Of a DNA stretch of 62,835 nt, positions 26,029 to 34,344 are shown one piece after another; position 1 is the stretch's first letter, and every line of letters begins with the position of its first letter. The translations under genes and the position numbers were made by a program. The stretch is from JBBSOW01 sp038259365. Its GTDB lineage: Bacteria; Actinomycetota; Actinomycetes; Propionibacteriales; Propionibacteriaceae. The stretch covers positions 1 through 62,835 of the forward strand of contig JBBSOW010000006.1 of assembly GCA_038259365.1 (NCBI GenBank), read 5' to 3'. The notes beneath the pieces are model-generated. The model did no database searches and had not been told where the DNA came from. It worked only from the letters and a program-made list of their open reading frames with translations.

Positions 26029-26784
26029 TTGACGGACCGCTTGGAAGACCCGCAGACGGCAGTAGGCCACCGCGAGGTGGTGCGGTTCGATGACTCCGAA
26101 GCCCTGGTTTTCGACGCCGCTCGGCGTCTGGTGGGGCGGCTGGAGGAACTGAATGGTCTCCACCATCGCGCGCAGTTGTGCCTGACCGGCGGCCGGATCG
26201 CGAACCGCGTCTATCGACGGGTGGCCGATTTGCTGGCGGTCTCCGACCTGTCCGCGGGCAGCGTCGAGTTGTGGTGGAGCGACGACAACTTCTTGCCAAC
26301 CGATGATCCTCAGCGCCACGCTGGCGAGGCGTTGGCAACCCTCGCCGGGCAGATGCGGATAGACGCCAGCCTCGTCCACCCCATGCCCGCCGCCGCCGGT
26401 TCGGTGACACTGGAGATCGCGGCCTCCAACTACGCGACCGAGCTGGGTGACACCGTGTTCGATATCTGCCTGCTGGGCCTAGCGGCCGACGGCCACATCG
26501 CCTCGTTGTTCCCCGAGAACGCTGGCTCCATGAGCTCCAGCGCGTTGGTCAGCGCCGTCTCGAACGCTCCCGAGCCCCCCACCGAACGGCTGACTTTGAC
26601 GCTGAACGCCATCAACCGCTCGGAGGAGGTCTGGTTCCTCGTCAGCGGCCCCGACAAGGCAGACGCCGTGGCGGCCGCCGTGCAACCGGACGCGGACGCT
26701 CCGCTGCCCCCAGCCGCCCGCGCGCACGGCACCAGCCGGACCCTGTGGCTGCTCGACGAGCGAGCGGCGGCCAACCTGACCTGA
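26029..26784 (+). CDS. pgl: 6-phosphogluconolactonase
   Basis: This 251-residue enzyme hydrolyses 6-phosphogluconolactone. The order after opcA, the length and several blocks fit: CLTGGRIANRVYRRV, SLVHPMPAAAGSV, FDICLLGLAADGHIASLFPEN. The usual GDERFVP block reads SDDNFLP here, followed by TDDPQRH, so two normally conserved acidic/basic positions differ. The start is TTG with GGGAGAAG upstream. Confidence 0.85.
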   Translation: MTDRLEDPQTAVGHREVVRFDDSEALVFDAARRLVGRLEELNGLHHRAQLCLTGGRIANRVYRRVADLLAVSDLSAGSVELWWSDDNFLPTDDPQRHAGEALATLAGQMRIDASLVHPMPAAAGSVTLEIAASNYATELGDTVFDICLLGLAADGHIASLFPENAGSMSSSALVSAVSNAPEPPTERLTLTLNAINRSEEVWFLVSGPDKADAVAAAVQPDADAPLPPAARAHGTSRTLWLLDERAAANLT

Positions 26785-26799
26785 ATCTCGGACTGGGCG

Positions 26800-27909
26800 C
26801 TAATACGCCGGCCCGGCCTCGACCGCCTTGGCTTCTGCTTTGGCCTCGCTCACCGCGGCCTCCGCCCTCTTCGCCACCTCGTCGGCGGCCTGGACGGCAT
26901 CGAGCGAATCGATCGCCCCCTGGCCCTTGTCGTAGCCAATCTGTCGGGTCTCGTCGTGCCCGATCTGTGGGGTCTGGTCATCCTGAGGGGACTCGAACGC
27001 GTCGTCGGCTGGGGCGTTCACGGCGGATTTCTTCGTTTCGGACTTGTCTCCGAACGCCTCGGTAACGGTCCGTATCGCCTCGGTGAACTCGCCCGGAATC
27101 ACCCAGAACGTGTTGTTCTCGCCGTTGGCCAGCGCGGGGAGGGTCTCGAGGTACTTGTACGCGAGGAGCTTGGGATCCGCGTCGTTGGCGTGGACGGAGC
27201 GGAAGACGCGTTCAATCGCCTTGGCTTCGCCGTCGGCCCGCAGGATTCGTGCCTGTTGCTCACCCTGGGCCACCAGGATCTCCTGTTGGCGCGTGCCCTC
27301 GGCGGTGAGGATCCTGGACTGCCGCTCGCCCTCGGCGTGCAGGATGGTCGCGCGCTTGTCGCGCTCGGCCCGCATCTGCTTCTCCATGGCCTCTTTGATG
27401 CTGTTGGGAGGATCGATGGCCTTGATCTCGACCCGGTTGACGCGAATGCCCCACTTGCCGGTGGCCTCGTCGAGAACGGTGCGCAGCTGAGCATTGATGG
27501 CTTCGCGCGAGGTCAGCGCCTCTTCCAGGTCCATGCTGCCGATCAGGTTACGCAAGGTGGTGACCGTGAGCTGATCGATGGCCTGCAGGTAGTTCGCCAC
27601 CTCGTAGGCGGCGGCGCGGGGCTCGGTGATCTGGTAGTAGAGGACCGTGTCGATGTTGACGACCAGGTTATCTTCGGTGATGACCGGTTGGGGCGTCGAG
27701 GGGAACACCTGCTCACGGATGTCGAGCTTGTCGCGGACCCGGTCGGCGATGGGGATGATGAAGTTCAAACCGGGCTGAAGAGTGGTGCGGTAGCGCCCGA
27801 ATCGTTCGATGTTGAAGCGGTGCGCCTGCGGCACGATTTTTACCGTCAACATCACCAGATAGACGATCAGGAGGGCCGCAACGATGATCGGCACCAAGAA
27901 GAACCCCAT
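26800..27909 (-). CDS. SPFH/Band 7 membrane protein (QmcA-like)
   Basis: This 369-residue membrane-anchored SPFH protein has one N-terminal helix (about residues 3-25), then the SPFH domain (IVPQAHRFNIERFGRYRTTL, FPSTPQPVITEDNLVV, SMDLEEALTSREAIN). A coiled-coil repeat region follows (MEKQMRAERDKRATILHAEG, EGTRQQEILVAQGEQQ), then a low-complexity acidic/Ala-rich tail. Such proteins oligomerise and organise membrane domains. It is paired with an NfeD protein 19 bases upstream, the usual partner. Confidence 0.92.
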   Translation of the reverse strand: MGFFLVPIIVAALLIVYLVMLTVKIVPQAHRFNIERFGRYRTTLQPGLNFIIPIADRVRDKLDIREQVFPSTPQPVITEDNLVVNIDTVLYYQITEPRAAAYEVANYLQAIDQLTVTTLRNLIGSMDLEEALTSREAINAQLRTVLDEATGKWGIRVNRVEIKAIDPPNSIKEAMEKQMRAERDKRATILHAEGERQSRILTAEGTRQQEILVAQGEQQARILRADGEAKAIERVFRSVHANDADPKLLAYKYLETLPALANGENNTFWVIPGEFTEAIRTVTEAFGDKSETKKSAVNAPADDAFESPQDDQTPQIGHDETRQIGYDKGQGAIDSLDAVQAADEVAKRAEAAVSEAKAEAKAVEAGPAY

Positions 27910-27928
27910 GACAACTTCCTTTCCCTTC

Positions 27929-28366
27929 CTACGGCAGCAGGTCCCGCGGATAGACGATTGCGGTGGCTCCAGCGATCTCCATCACATCGACGGCCGCCCC
28001 GGGCGGGATCACGAGGTGCTCATCGAGTGGACGGGCCGTCCAGTTCTCGCCCACTAGCTTGATCAGTCCGTGCTCAGCGGTCACTTCCTCCACCACCGTG
28101 GCCATCCGGCCGACGAGGGCGTCGGTGCCGTCGAGTGTGAGAGGTGGCCGCGACGCATGCCGACGGGCGATGGGTCGCACGACGAGTAGGCCGGCCATCG
28201 ACGCGGCCGCAAAGGTCAGTAGTTGGAAGATCCATGGCGCGCCGAACCCGGCGACCAGTGCAGCAGAAAGTGCCGCCGCGCTGAAGATCCCAAACGCCAG
28301 AGTCAGGGAGAAGGCCTCGGCCACGCCTAGGCCCACCGCCACTATCAACCAAGCAAGCCACCACAT
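27929..28366 (-). CDS. NfeD-family membrane protein
   Basis: This 145-residue protein has three to four hydrophobic segments in the first 65 residues (WWLAWLIVAVGLGVAEAFSL, then FQLLTFAAASMAGLLVV) and a C-terminal OB-fold NfeD domain (ALVGRMATVVEEV, WTARPLDEHLVIPPGAAVDV). NfeD proteins assist SPFH partners in membrane organisation. The pair with the Band 7 gene is in the standard order. Confidence 0.9.
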   Translation of the reverse strand: MWWLAWLIVAVGLGVAEAFSLTLAFGIFSAAALSAALVAGFGAPWIFQLLTFAAASMAGLLVVRPIARRHASRPPLTLDGTDALVGRMATVVEEVTAEHGLIKLVGENWTARPLDEHLVIPPGAAVDVMEIAGATAIVYPRDLLP

Positions 28367-28438
28367 CGCACCTTGCCTCCAATACGGTCAGAGGACTTAA
28401 GTGTACGTCGCGGGCCGACGAGGCGGTCCCATCGGCAC

Positions 28439-28795
28439 TCAGTAAATGACCTCGCCGCGCGCTCGGCGCGCGCGCAACGCCGTCAGGGCCTCCTTGAGGA
28501 TGGCCTCGGCCTCGGAATCGCTACGCCGCTCCTTCACATACGCCAAGTGCGTCTTGTAAGGTGTGGTCTTCGGTGGGGGCGGCGGGTTCTCGGAATCCGT
28601 GCTCGCGGGCAGACCGCACCGCGGGCAATCCCAGGCCTCGGGGATCGTGGCGTCCGCGGCAAAGGCTGGCCGCGTCTCGTGGGAGTTCGCACAGAAGAAG
28701 GAGATGTAGAGCCTCGGGGCCGAATCTCCCCGCTCCGCTTCACCCATGGGGCCTGCGCCCACCCGGCTGCCACGAATGGCACTTCCACCAACCAC
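28439..28795 (-). CDS. rbpA: RNA polymerase-binding protein RbpA
   Basis: This 118-residue actinobacterial transcription activator contacts RNA polymerase and the principal sigma factor. Visible are the N-terminal tail (SAIRGSRVGAGPMGE), the Cys/His zinc-type core (FFCANSHETRPAFA, AWDCPRCGLPAS), the basic linker (TTPYKTHLAYVKERRSD) and the sigma-interacting helix (AEAILKEALTALRARRA). The start is GTG at 28795. Confidence 0.93.
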   Translation of the reverse strand: MVGGSAIRGSRVGAGPMGEAERGDSAPRLYISFFCANSHETRPAFAADATIPEAWDCPRCGLPASTDSENPPPPPKTTPYKTHLAYVKERRSDSEAEAILKEALTALRARRARGEVIY

Positions 28796-28807
28796 AGTAA
28801 TCTCCCT

Positions 28808-28870
28808 ATGCTGCTTGCTTTGATCTTGTCTGTTGCTTTAAGCGCTGCCTGCCTGGTGGCAACGTATTAG
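28808..28870 (+). CDS. Possible 20-residue hydrophobic peptide
   Basis: A short plus-strand frame runs from ATG 28808 to TAG 28870, between divergent rbpA and secG. It encodes one continuous hydrophobic segment (MLLALILSVALSAACLVATY). It could be a membrane mini-protein. There is no clear ribosome site and its last bases overlap the secG stop, so it may be chance. I do not recognise it. Confidence 0.2.
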   Translation: MLLALILSVALSAACLVATY

Positions 28871-29112
28871 ACGCCGAACCGGTACAACGCGAGTAACCCG
28901 AGGATGCACCCCAGCCACACCAGCCCCAGAAGGATCGTAATGCGATCCAGGTTGCGTTCGGCAATCGACGTGCCGCCCATCGAGGTGGACATGCCGCCGC
29001 CGAAGAGGTCCGACATGCCGCCGCCGCGACCCTTGTGCAACAGCACCGACAACGCCAGCAAGACGCTGGACAGCACCAACACGATCGAAAGGGTCATCAA
29101 CGGCCAGGTCAT
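28867..29112 (-). CDS. secG: SecG preprotein translocase subunit
   Basis: This small two-helix membrane protein of the Sec translocon has helix 1 (LSIVLVLSSVLLALSVLLH), the conserved Gly-rich loop (KGRGGGMSDLFGGGMSTSMG, then SIAERNLDRIT) and helix 2 (ILLGLVWLGCILGLLALY). I chose the ATG at 29112, giving 81 residues; an ATG at 29097 is also possible. It follows tpiA, the actinobacterial order. Confidence 0.92.
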   Translation of the reverse strand: MTWPLMTLSIVLVLSSVLLALSVLLHKGRGGGMSDLFGGGMSTSMGGTSIAERNLDRITILLGLVWLGCILGLLALYRFGV

Positions 29113-29201
29113 CAGGGGCGAGGTAATTTGGGGCACGAGCACGCGCGCTATGTTAGCCGACGCGGCGCGGAAATCCCAGATTCGCTCGCCGTCCGGATGG
29201 A

Positions 29202-29984
29202 TCAGCCCAGATCGTAGAACCGGGCGATGCCGGAGAACTCGTCCACCGAAAGGCTGGCACCGCCGACGAGGCACCCGTCGATGTCGCTTTGGGCCATGAT
29301 CTCGCCCACGTTGGCCGCCTTCACCGAACCGCCGTAGAGGATGCGGACCCGCTCGGCAACGTCGGCGCCGAAGTCATCGCCCAACCGGGAGCGGATCGCC
29401 CCGCAGACCTCTTGGGCGTCCGCGGGGGTCGCGACCTCGCCGGTCCCGATGGCCCAGACGGGCTCGTAGGCGATCACCGAGGCGGCCACCTGCTCACCGG
29501 TCATGGACGCGAGCGCTCCGCTCACCTGCGAGAGGGTGTGATCCACCTGCTCGCCCGCCTGGCGGACCTCGAGGGCCTCCCCCACGCAGATGATGGGTGT
29601 GATGTGGGCCCCCAACGCCTTGAGCGCCTTGGCGTTCACCAGCTCATCGGACTCGTGGTGGTGCTGGCGACGCTCGGAATGCCCCACCGCGACGTAGCTG
29701 CAGTTCAGCTTGGCGAGCATCCCCACCGAGATCTCGCCGGTGTAGGCGCCCGCTTCGTGCGGCGAGACGTCCTGGGCGCCGTAGTGCAGATCGAGCCGAT
29801 CCCCCTCCACCAGCGTTTGCACGGTGCGCAGATCGGTGAACGGGACCAACACCACGACTTCGGACCTGGACGGGTCGTGCGACTTGTCCTGCAGCGTCCA
29901 GGCCAGCTTTTGCACCAGGCCGACGGCCTCCACGTGGTTGAGGTTCATCTTCCAGTTGCCGGCCATCAATGGCAGTCGAGCCAC
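29202..29984 (-). CDS. tpiA: Triosephosphate isomerase
   Basis: This 260-residue enzyme interconverts dihydroxyacetone phosphate and glyceraldehyde 3-phosphate. Catalytic parts are intact: Lys in AGNWKMN, His in VAVGHSERRQ, Glu in AYEPVWAIGTG, and phosphate-binding LYGGSVKAAN. It follows pgk with a two-base gap. Confidence 0.97.
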   Translation of the reverse strand: MARLPLMAGNWKMNLNHVEAVGLVQKLAWTLQDKSHDPSRSEVVVLVPFTDLRTVQTLVEGDRLDLHYGAQDVSPHEAGAYTGEISVGMLAKLNCSYVAVGHSERRQHHHESDELVNAKALKALGAHITPIICVGEALEVRQAGEQVDHTLSQVSGALASMTGEQVAASVIAYEPVWAIGTGEVATPADAQEVCGAIRSRLGDDFGADVAERVRILYGGSVKAANVGEIMAQSDIDGCLVGGASLSVDEFSGIARFYDLG

Positions 29985-29986
29985 GT

Positions 29987-31180
29987 CTACTCCTCATCCA
30001 GTACGGCCAGGCCCGGCAGGGTCTTGCCCTCGAGATATTCCAGGCTGGCGCCGCCGCCGGTGGAGATGTGGCCGAAGGCCGCATCGTCGAAGCCGAGCTG
30101 ACGCACGGCCGCGGCGGAATCTCCCCCGCCGACCACCGACAGGCCGTCGACCTCGGTCAACGCCTGAGCGACGGCCAACGTCCCGCCCGCGAACGCCTCC
30201 CACTCGGCCACCCCCATGGGACCGTTCCAAAACACCGTCTTCGATTCGGCGATGGTCTTGGCGAACGCCGCCCCCGAATCCGGGCCGATGTCGAGACCGA
30301 TCCGATCGGCGGGGATGTCGGCGACGCCCACCACGGTGGGTGCGCTGTCGGCCTTGAACTCCGCGGCCACGATCACGTCGGTGGGTAGGACGATCTCCTT
30401 GCCCGCCTCAGCCGCCGCCCGGAGGTAGCCCTTGACTGTCTCCACCTGATCGGATTCCAGCAGCGAGGAACCCACCTCGTGGCCTTGGGCCTTGAGGAAG
30501 GTGAACACCATGCCGCCGCCGATGAGCAGCGTGTCGGCGGTCTCCAACAGGTTGTCGATGACCGCCAGCTTGTCCGAGACCTTGGCGCCACCCAGGACGA
30601 CGGCGTAGGGCCGCTCGGGGCTATCGGTGAGCCGCCTGAGAACGTCCACCTCGCCCGCCACCAGCAGTCCGGCGTAGGAGGGCAGCAGCTTGGCCACGTC
30701 GTAGACCGAGGCCTGCTTGCGGTGCACGACGCCGAAGCCGTCAGAAACGAAGACGTCACCGAAGCTGGCGTACTTGGCCGCCAGTTCGGCCCGCTCGGTC
30801 TCGTCCTTGGAGGTTTCGCCCGCCTCGAAGCGGACGTTCTCCAGCATGGCGACCTCGCCGGCGGCCAGCCCCTCGACGCAGGATCCGGCCGATTCGCCGA
30901 CGGTGTCGTGGGCCAAGGTGACCTTCGTTCCCAGCAACTCCTGCAGCCGGACGGCCACCGGAGAGAGGGAGAACCTCGGCTCCGGGGCGCCCTTCGGCCG
31001 CCCCAGGTGAGCCATGATGACGACCTTGGCGCCACCGTCGAGCAACAGCTTCAGGGTCGGCAGCGCCGCCTTGATCCGGCCGTCGTCGGTGATGGTCTCC
31101 CCGTCGAGCGGCACGTTGAAGTCACACCGGATCAGGACCCGCAGACCCGCGAGATCGGATAATTCGTTGACCGACTGCAC
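29987..31180 (-). CDS. pgk: Phosphoglycerate kinase
   Basis: This 397-residue glycolytic kinase makes ATP from 1,3-bisphosphoglycerate. Signatures are RVLIRCDFNVPLDG at the N-terminus, MAHLGRPKG, SDGFGVVHRKQAS, VLGGAKVSDKL and the C-terminal GGGDSAAAVRQLG. The start is a GTG at 31180, two bases after the gap stop; the frame upstream of it is antisense noise. Part of gap-pgk-tpiA-secG. Confidence 0.96.
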   Translation of the reverse strand: MQSVNELSDLAGLRVLIRCDFNVPLDGETITDDGRIKAALPTLKLLLDGGAKVVIMAHLGRPKGAPEPRFSLSPVAVRLQELLGTKVTLAHDTVGESAGSCVEGLAAGEVAMLENVRFEAGETSKDETERAELAAKYASFGDVFVSDGFGVVHRKQASVYDVAKLLPSYAGLLVAGEVDVLRRLTDSPERPYAVVLGGAKVSDKLAVIDNLLETADTLLIGGGMVFTFLKAQGHEVGSSLLESDQVETVKGYLRAAAEAGKEIVLPTDVIVAAEFKADSAPTVVGVADIPADRIGLDIGPDSGAAFAKTIAESKTVFWNGPMGVAEWEAFAGGTLAVAQALTEVDGLSVVGGGDSAAAVRQLGFDDAAFGHISTGGGASLEYLEGKTLPGLAVLDEE

Positions 31181-31182
31181 GC

Positions 31183-32190
31183 TCAGAGGCTCTCGCCGAC
31201 GAGGAGGGTGAGATCGACGCAGCGCTGGGAGTAACCCCATTCGTTGTCGTACCAGCCGATCACCTTGACCTGCGTGCCGATCACCTTGGTGAGCCCAGAA
31301 TCGAAAATGCACGAGGCCGGGTGGGTCTCGATGTCCTTGGACACGATCGGATCCTCGGTGTAGACCAGCTTGCCCTGCATCGGGCCGCTGGCGGCAGCGT
31401 CACGGACGATCTGGTTGACCTCCTCGACGGTGGTCTCCCGAGAGGCCACGAAGGTCAGGTCGGTGGCCGAGCCGGTCGCGATGGGCGCCCGCATGGCGTA
31501 ACCGTCCAGCTTGCCCTTCAGCTCGGGCAGGACGAGGGACACCGCCTTGGCGGCACCGGTCGTGGTGGGCACCAGGTTCAACGCGGCGGCGCGGGCGCGA
31601 CGCAGATCCTTGTGCGGGGCGTCTTGCAGGTTCTGGTCTTGGGTGTAGGCGTGGATGGTGGTCATGAGGCCGGTGACGATGCCCAGACCGTCGTTGAGGG
31701 CCTTGGCCATGGGGGCCAAGCAGTTCGTGGTGCAGGACGCGTTCGAGATGATGTGGTGCTGAGCGGGGTCGTACAGATCGTCGTTCACGCCCATGACGAC
31801 GGTGATGTCCTCGTTCTTGGCCGGAGCCGAGATCAGCACCTTCTTGGCGCCGGAGTCGAGGTGGGCCTTCGCCTTGGTGGCGTCGGTGAAGAAGCCGGTG
31901 GATTCGAGCACGACGTCGACGCCGAGATCCCCCCACGGCAGGTTGGCCGGATCGGTCTCGGCGAAGGCCTTGATGGACTGGCCGTTGGCGGTGATCGAGT
32001 CCTCGTCGAAGGTCACGTCGCCGTCGAAGCGACCGAGGATCGAGTCGTACTTGAGCAGGTGCGCCAGGGTCTTGATGTCGGTGAGGTCGTTGACGGCAAC
32101 CACCTCGATGTCAGCGCCCGAGGCGACGAGCGCACGGTAGTAGTTGCGGCCGATGCGGCCGAAGCCGTTGATGCCAACCTTCACTGTCAT
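31183..32190 (-). CDS. gap: Glyceraldehyde-3-phosphate dehydrogenase
   Basis: This 335-residue NAD-dependent enzyme has the N-terminal Rossmann motif (VGINGFGRIGRNYYRAL), the catalytic Cys in SNASCTTNCLAP and the C-terminal WYDNEWGYSQRCVDL. I chose the ATG at 32190, with GGAGGAA upstream. It heads the lower-glycolysis operon and is about 100 bases downstream of whiA. Confidence 0.97.
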   Translation of the reverse strand: MTVKVGINGFGRIGRNYYRALVASGADIEVVAVNDLTDIKTLAHLLKYDSILGRFDGDVTFDEDSITANGQSIKAFAETDPANLPWGDLGVDVVLESTGFFTDATKAKAHLDSGAKKVLISAPAKNEDITVVMGVNDDLYDPAQHHIISNASCTTNCLAPMAKALNDGLGIVTGLMTTIHAYTQDQNLQDAPHKDLRRARAAALNLVPTTTGAAKAVSLVLPELKGKLDGYAMRAPIATGSATDLTFVASRETTVEEVNQIVRDAAASGPMQGKLVYTEDPIVSKDIETHPASCIFDSGLTKVIGTQVKVIGWYDNEWGYSQRCVDLTLLVGESL

Positions 32191-32218
32191 GGGAGATTCC
32201 TCCAAAAGTTCAAGCGAG

Positions 32219-32235
32219 AGTGCCGAAACGGCACT
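32219..32235 (-). terminator. Short hairpin between whiA and gap
   Basis: AGTGCCG (32219-32225) and CGGCACT (32229-32235) form a perfect 7-base stem with a 3-base loop in the 100-base space after whiA and before gap. It is not followed by a clear U-tract, so it could be a weak terminator for the whiA operon or a leader element of gap. Confidence 0.45.
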
Positions 32236-32290
32236 GCGGACACATCCAACCTAGCGAATGGCGGCTCGTGGCTCACATCACGCCCAGATC

Positions 32291-33277
32291 TCAGTCCTGC
32301 TCCTCCAGCATGTCGGGGCTCAGGCTAGCCTCGGTATTGGCGATGCCCAGATCCTCGGCACGCTTGTCTGCGGTGGCCAAGAGCCGCCGGATGCGCCCGG
32401 CGACGGCGTCCTTGGTCAGCGGTGGAACGTGCAGCTGGCCGAGCTCTTCGAGGCTGGCCTGCTTGTTCTCCACCCGCAACACCCCGGCGGCCCGCAGGTG
32501 CTCGGGGACATCCTCGGCCAGGATCTCCAGCGCCCTTTCCACCCGCGCCCCCGCGGCCACCGCGGCCCGAGCGGAACGTCGCAGGTTGGCGTCGTCGAAG
32601 TTGGCCAACCGGTTCGCCGACGCCCGGACCTCGCGACGCATCCGCCGATCCTCCCAGGCCAGCATCGCTTCGTGGGCCCCCATCCTGGTCAGCATGGCCG
32701 CGATGGCGTCGCCGTCGCGGATGACGACACGATCGACGTTGCGCACCTCGCGCGCCTTGGCGGCGATGTGCAGGCGGCGAGCGGCGCCGACGAGCGCGAG
32801 CGCCGACTCGGGGCCCGGGCAGGTCACCTCGAGGGCCATCGAGCGGCCCGGTTCGGTCAGGGAGCCGTGGGCGAGAAAGGCTCCGCGCCAGACGGCCACC
32901 GAATCACACGCACCGCCTCCGACCACCTGAGGAGGTAGCCCGCGGGCGGGTCGGCCACGCGAATCCACCAGCCCGGTCTGGCGGGCCAGGGCGTTGCCGT
33001 CCCTGATCAACCGCACGATGTAGCGGGTGCCGCGGCGCAGGCCCGCCCCGCTGACCACGATCAGTTCGGACTGGTGTCCGAAGACGTCGGAGATGGCGGT
33101 ACGCAGGCGACGCGCGGCGGCCCCGGTATCGAGCTCGGCCTCGATGACGATCTGCCCGCCGGCCAGGTGCAAGCCTCCCGCGAAACGCAGCGTGGCGGCC
33201 ACTTCAGCCCGCCGACAGCACGGCCTCGCCTCGGCGATGGTGGCGAGTTCTGCTTTCACCTGTGGGGTCATGGCCAT
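32291..33277 (-). CDS. whiA: WhiA sporulation-type DNA-binding regulator
   Basis: This 328-residue protein has a degenerate LAGLIDADG-type N-terminal domain (TLRFAGGLHLAGGQIVIEAE, ACDSVAVWRGAFLAHGSLTEP) and a C-terminal helix-turn-helix (LEELGQLHVPPLTKDAVAGR, then IRRLLATADK). WhiA controls division genes in actinobacteria and influences division in other Gram-positives. It follows yvcK as usual. Confidence 0.95.
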   Translation of the reverse strand: MAMTPQVKAELATIAEARPCCRRAEVAATLRFAGGLHLAGGQIVIEAELDTGAAARRLRTAISDVFGHQSELIVVSGAGLRRGTRYIVRLIRDGNALARQTGLVDSRGRPARGLPPQVVGGGACDSVAVWRGAFLAHGSLTEPGRSMALEVTCPGPESALALVGAARRLHIAAKAREVRNVDRVVIRDGDAIAAMLTRMGAHEAMLAWEDRRMRREVRASANRLANFDDANLRRSARAAVAAGARVERALEILAEDVPEHLRAAGVLRVENKQASLEELGQLHVPPLTKDAVAGRIRRLLATADKRAEDLGIANTEASLSPDMLEEQD

Positions 33278-33300
33278 TAGAGCATTTTGGCACAGCTCGG

Positions 33301-34344
33301 CTAGTCCGCCGATTCACCGGCCGGCTGGATGTCCATCACCTCGGCGTACAGCGAGGCCAACCGGAACGGATCGTGCCGGGCGCTCCCGTCGCGCATGGAC
33401 AGATCGGCCACCACCAGCCGCCCGCCGAGGGAGTGCACGTAGCGGGTGAGGTGCTCATCCCCGTCGGCGAACCGGGCGTCCACGAGCACGACGTCCAGGC
33501 GCAACGCCGGCGCGTGTTCGGCCAGAATCTCGATGTGCCGGGCGGGTGAGAACCCGCGGGTCTCCCCTGCCGGTTCCAGGTTGAGCACCAGCATCCGTTG
33601 GGCGGTCGTGTTGGCGATCGCCGCGGCCAGATCGGGCACCAGCAGGTGCGGAATGACCGAGGTGAACCACGACCCCGGTCCCAGGATCACCCAGTCGGCG
33701 TCGAGGACGGCCTGGACGCTCTCCGCACAGGCCGGCGGGGTGGTCGGCAGCAGCCGCACCTTGGACACGTCGGCGTGCGTCATCGCCACCGTCGCCTGTC
33801 CGCGCAGCGCGGCGGGTTCGTCGGGCCTGTTCGGATCCAAGCCGATCACCTCGGCCTCGATCTCCAGCGGTACGGCGGCCATCGGCAGAACACGCCCGCG
33901 CGCGCCCAACAGCGAGGCCACCATGTCCAGCCCGGCGATGGTGTCGCCGAGTTCTTGCCACAGTCCCGCGATCAGCAGGTTTCCGATGGCGTGACCGCCG
34001 AGCGCCCCCTCGCCGGGAAACCGGGCCTGCAGGACATCGGCCCAGGTCCGGCCCGCCGAGTCGTCCCCGCAGAGCGCCGCCAGGGCCATCCGCAGGTCGC
34101 CCGGAGGCAGGCAGCCGAACTCCTCGCGTAACCGGCCCGACGACCCACCGTCATCGGCCACGGTAACAATGGCGGTCAGCCGGTCGGTGACGCGCCGCAG
34201 CGCGGTCAGGTTGGCGTACAGGCCGTGCCCCCCGCCCAACGCGACCACGGCGGGCAGGAGCCGTCGGCGGTTGGGACCGCCCGCGCCGGGCGCGCCCAAC
34301 CCGATCGTGTCCGGGCCGGGTGTGTTCATGCCAGTCGTGCTCAT
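33301..34344 (-). CDS. yvcK: Gluconeogenesis factor YvcK/CofD-like protein
   Basis: This 347-residue protein of the CofD/YvcK superfamily shows VALGGGHGLYANLTALRRV, TVADDGGSSGRLREEFG, LPPGDLRMALAAL, GHAIGNLLIAGLW and ILGPGSWFTSVIPHLLV. The family affects cell wall and carbon metabolism and binds UDP-sugars. A Gly/Pro-rich N-terminal extension of about 30 residues precedes the domain. The start overlaps the rapZ stop (ATGA). Confidence 0.93.
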   Translation of the reverse strand: MSTTGMNTPGPDTIGLGAPGAGGPNRRRLLPAVVALGGGHGLYANLTALRRVTDRLTAIVTVADDGGSSGRLREEFGCLPPGDLRMALAALCGDDSAGRTWADVLQARFPGEGALGGHAIGNLLIAGLWQELGDTIAGLDMVASLLGARGRVLPMAAVPLEIEAEVIGLDPNRPDEPAALRGQATVAMTHADVSKVRLLPTTPPACAESVQAVLDADWVILGPGSWFTSVIPHLLVPDLAAAIANTTAQRMLVLNLEPAGETRGFSPARHIEILAEHAPALRLDVVLVDARFADGDEHLTRYVHSLGGRLVVADLSMRDGSARHDPFRLASLYAEVMDIQPAGESAD

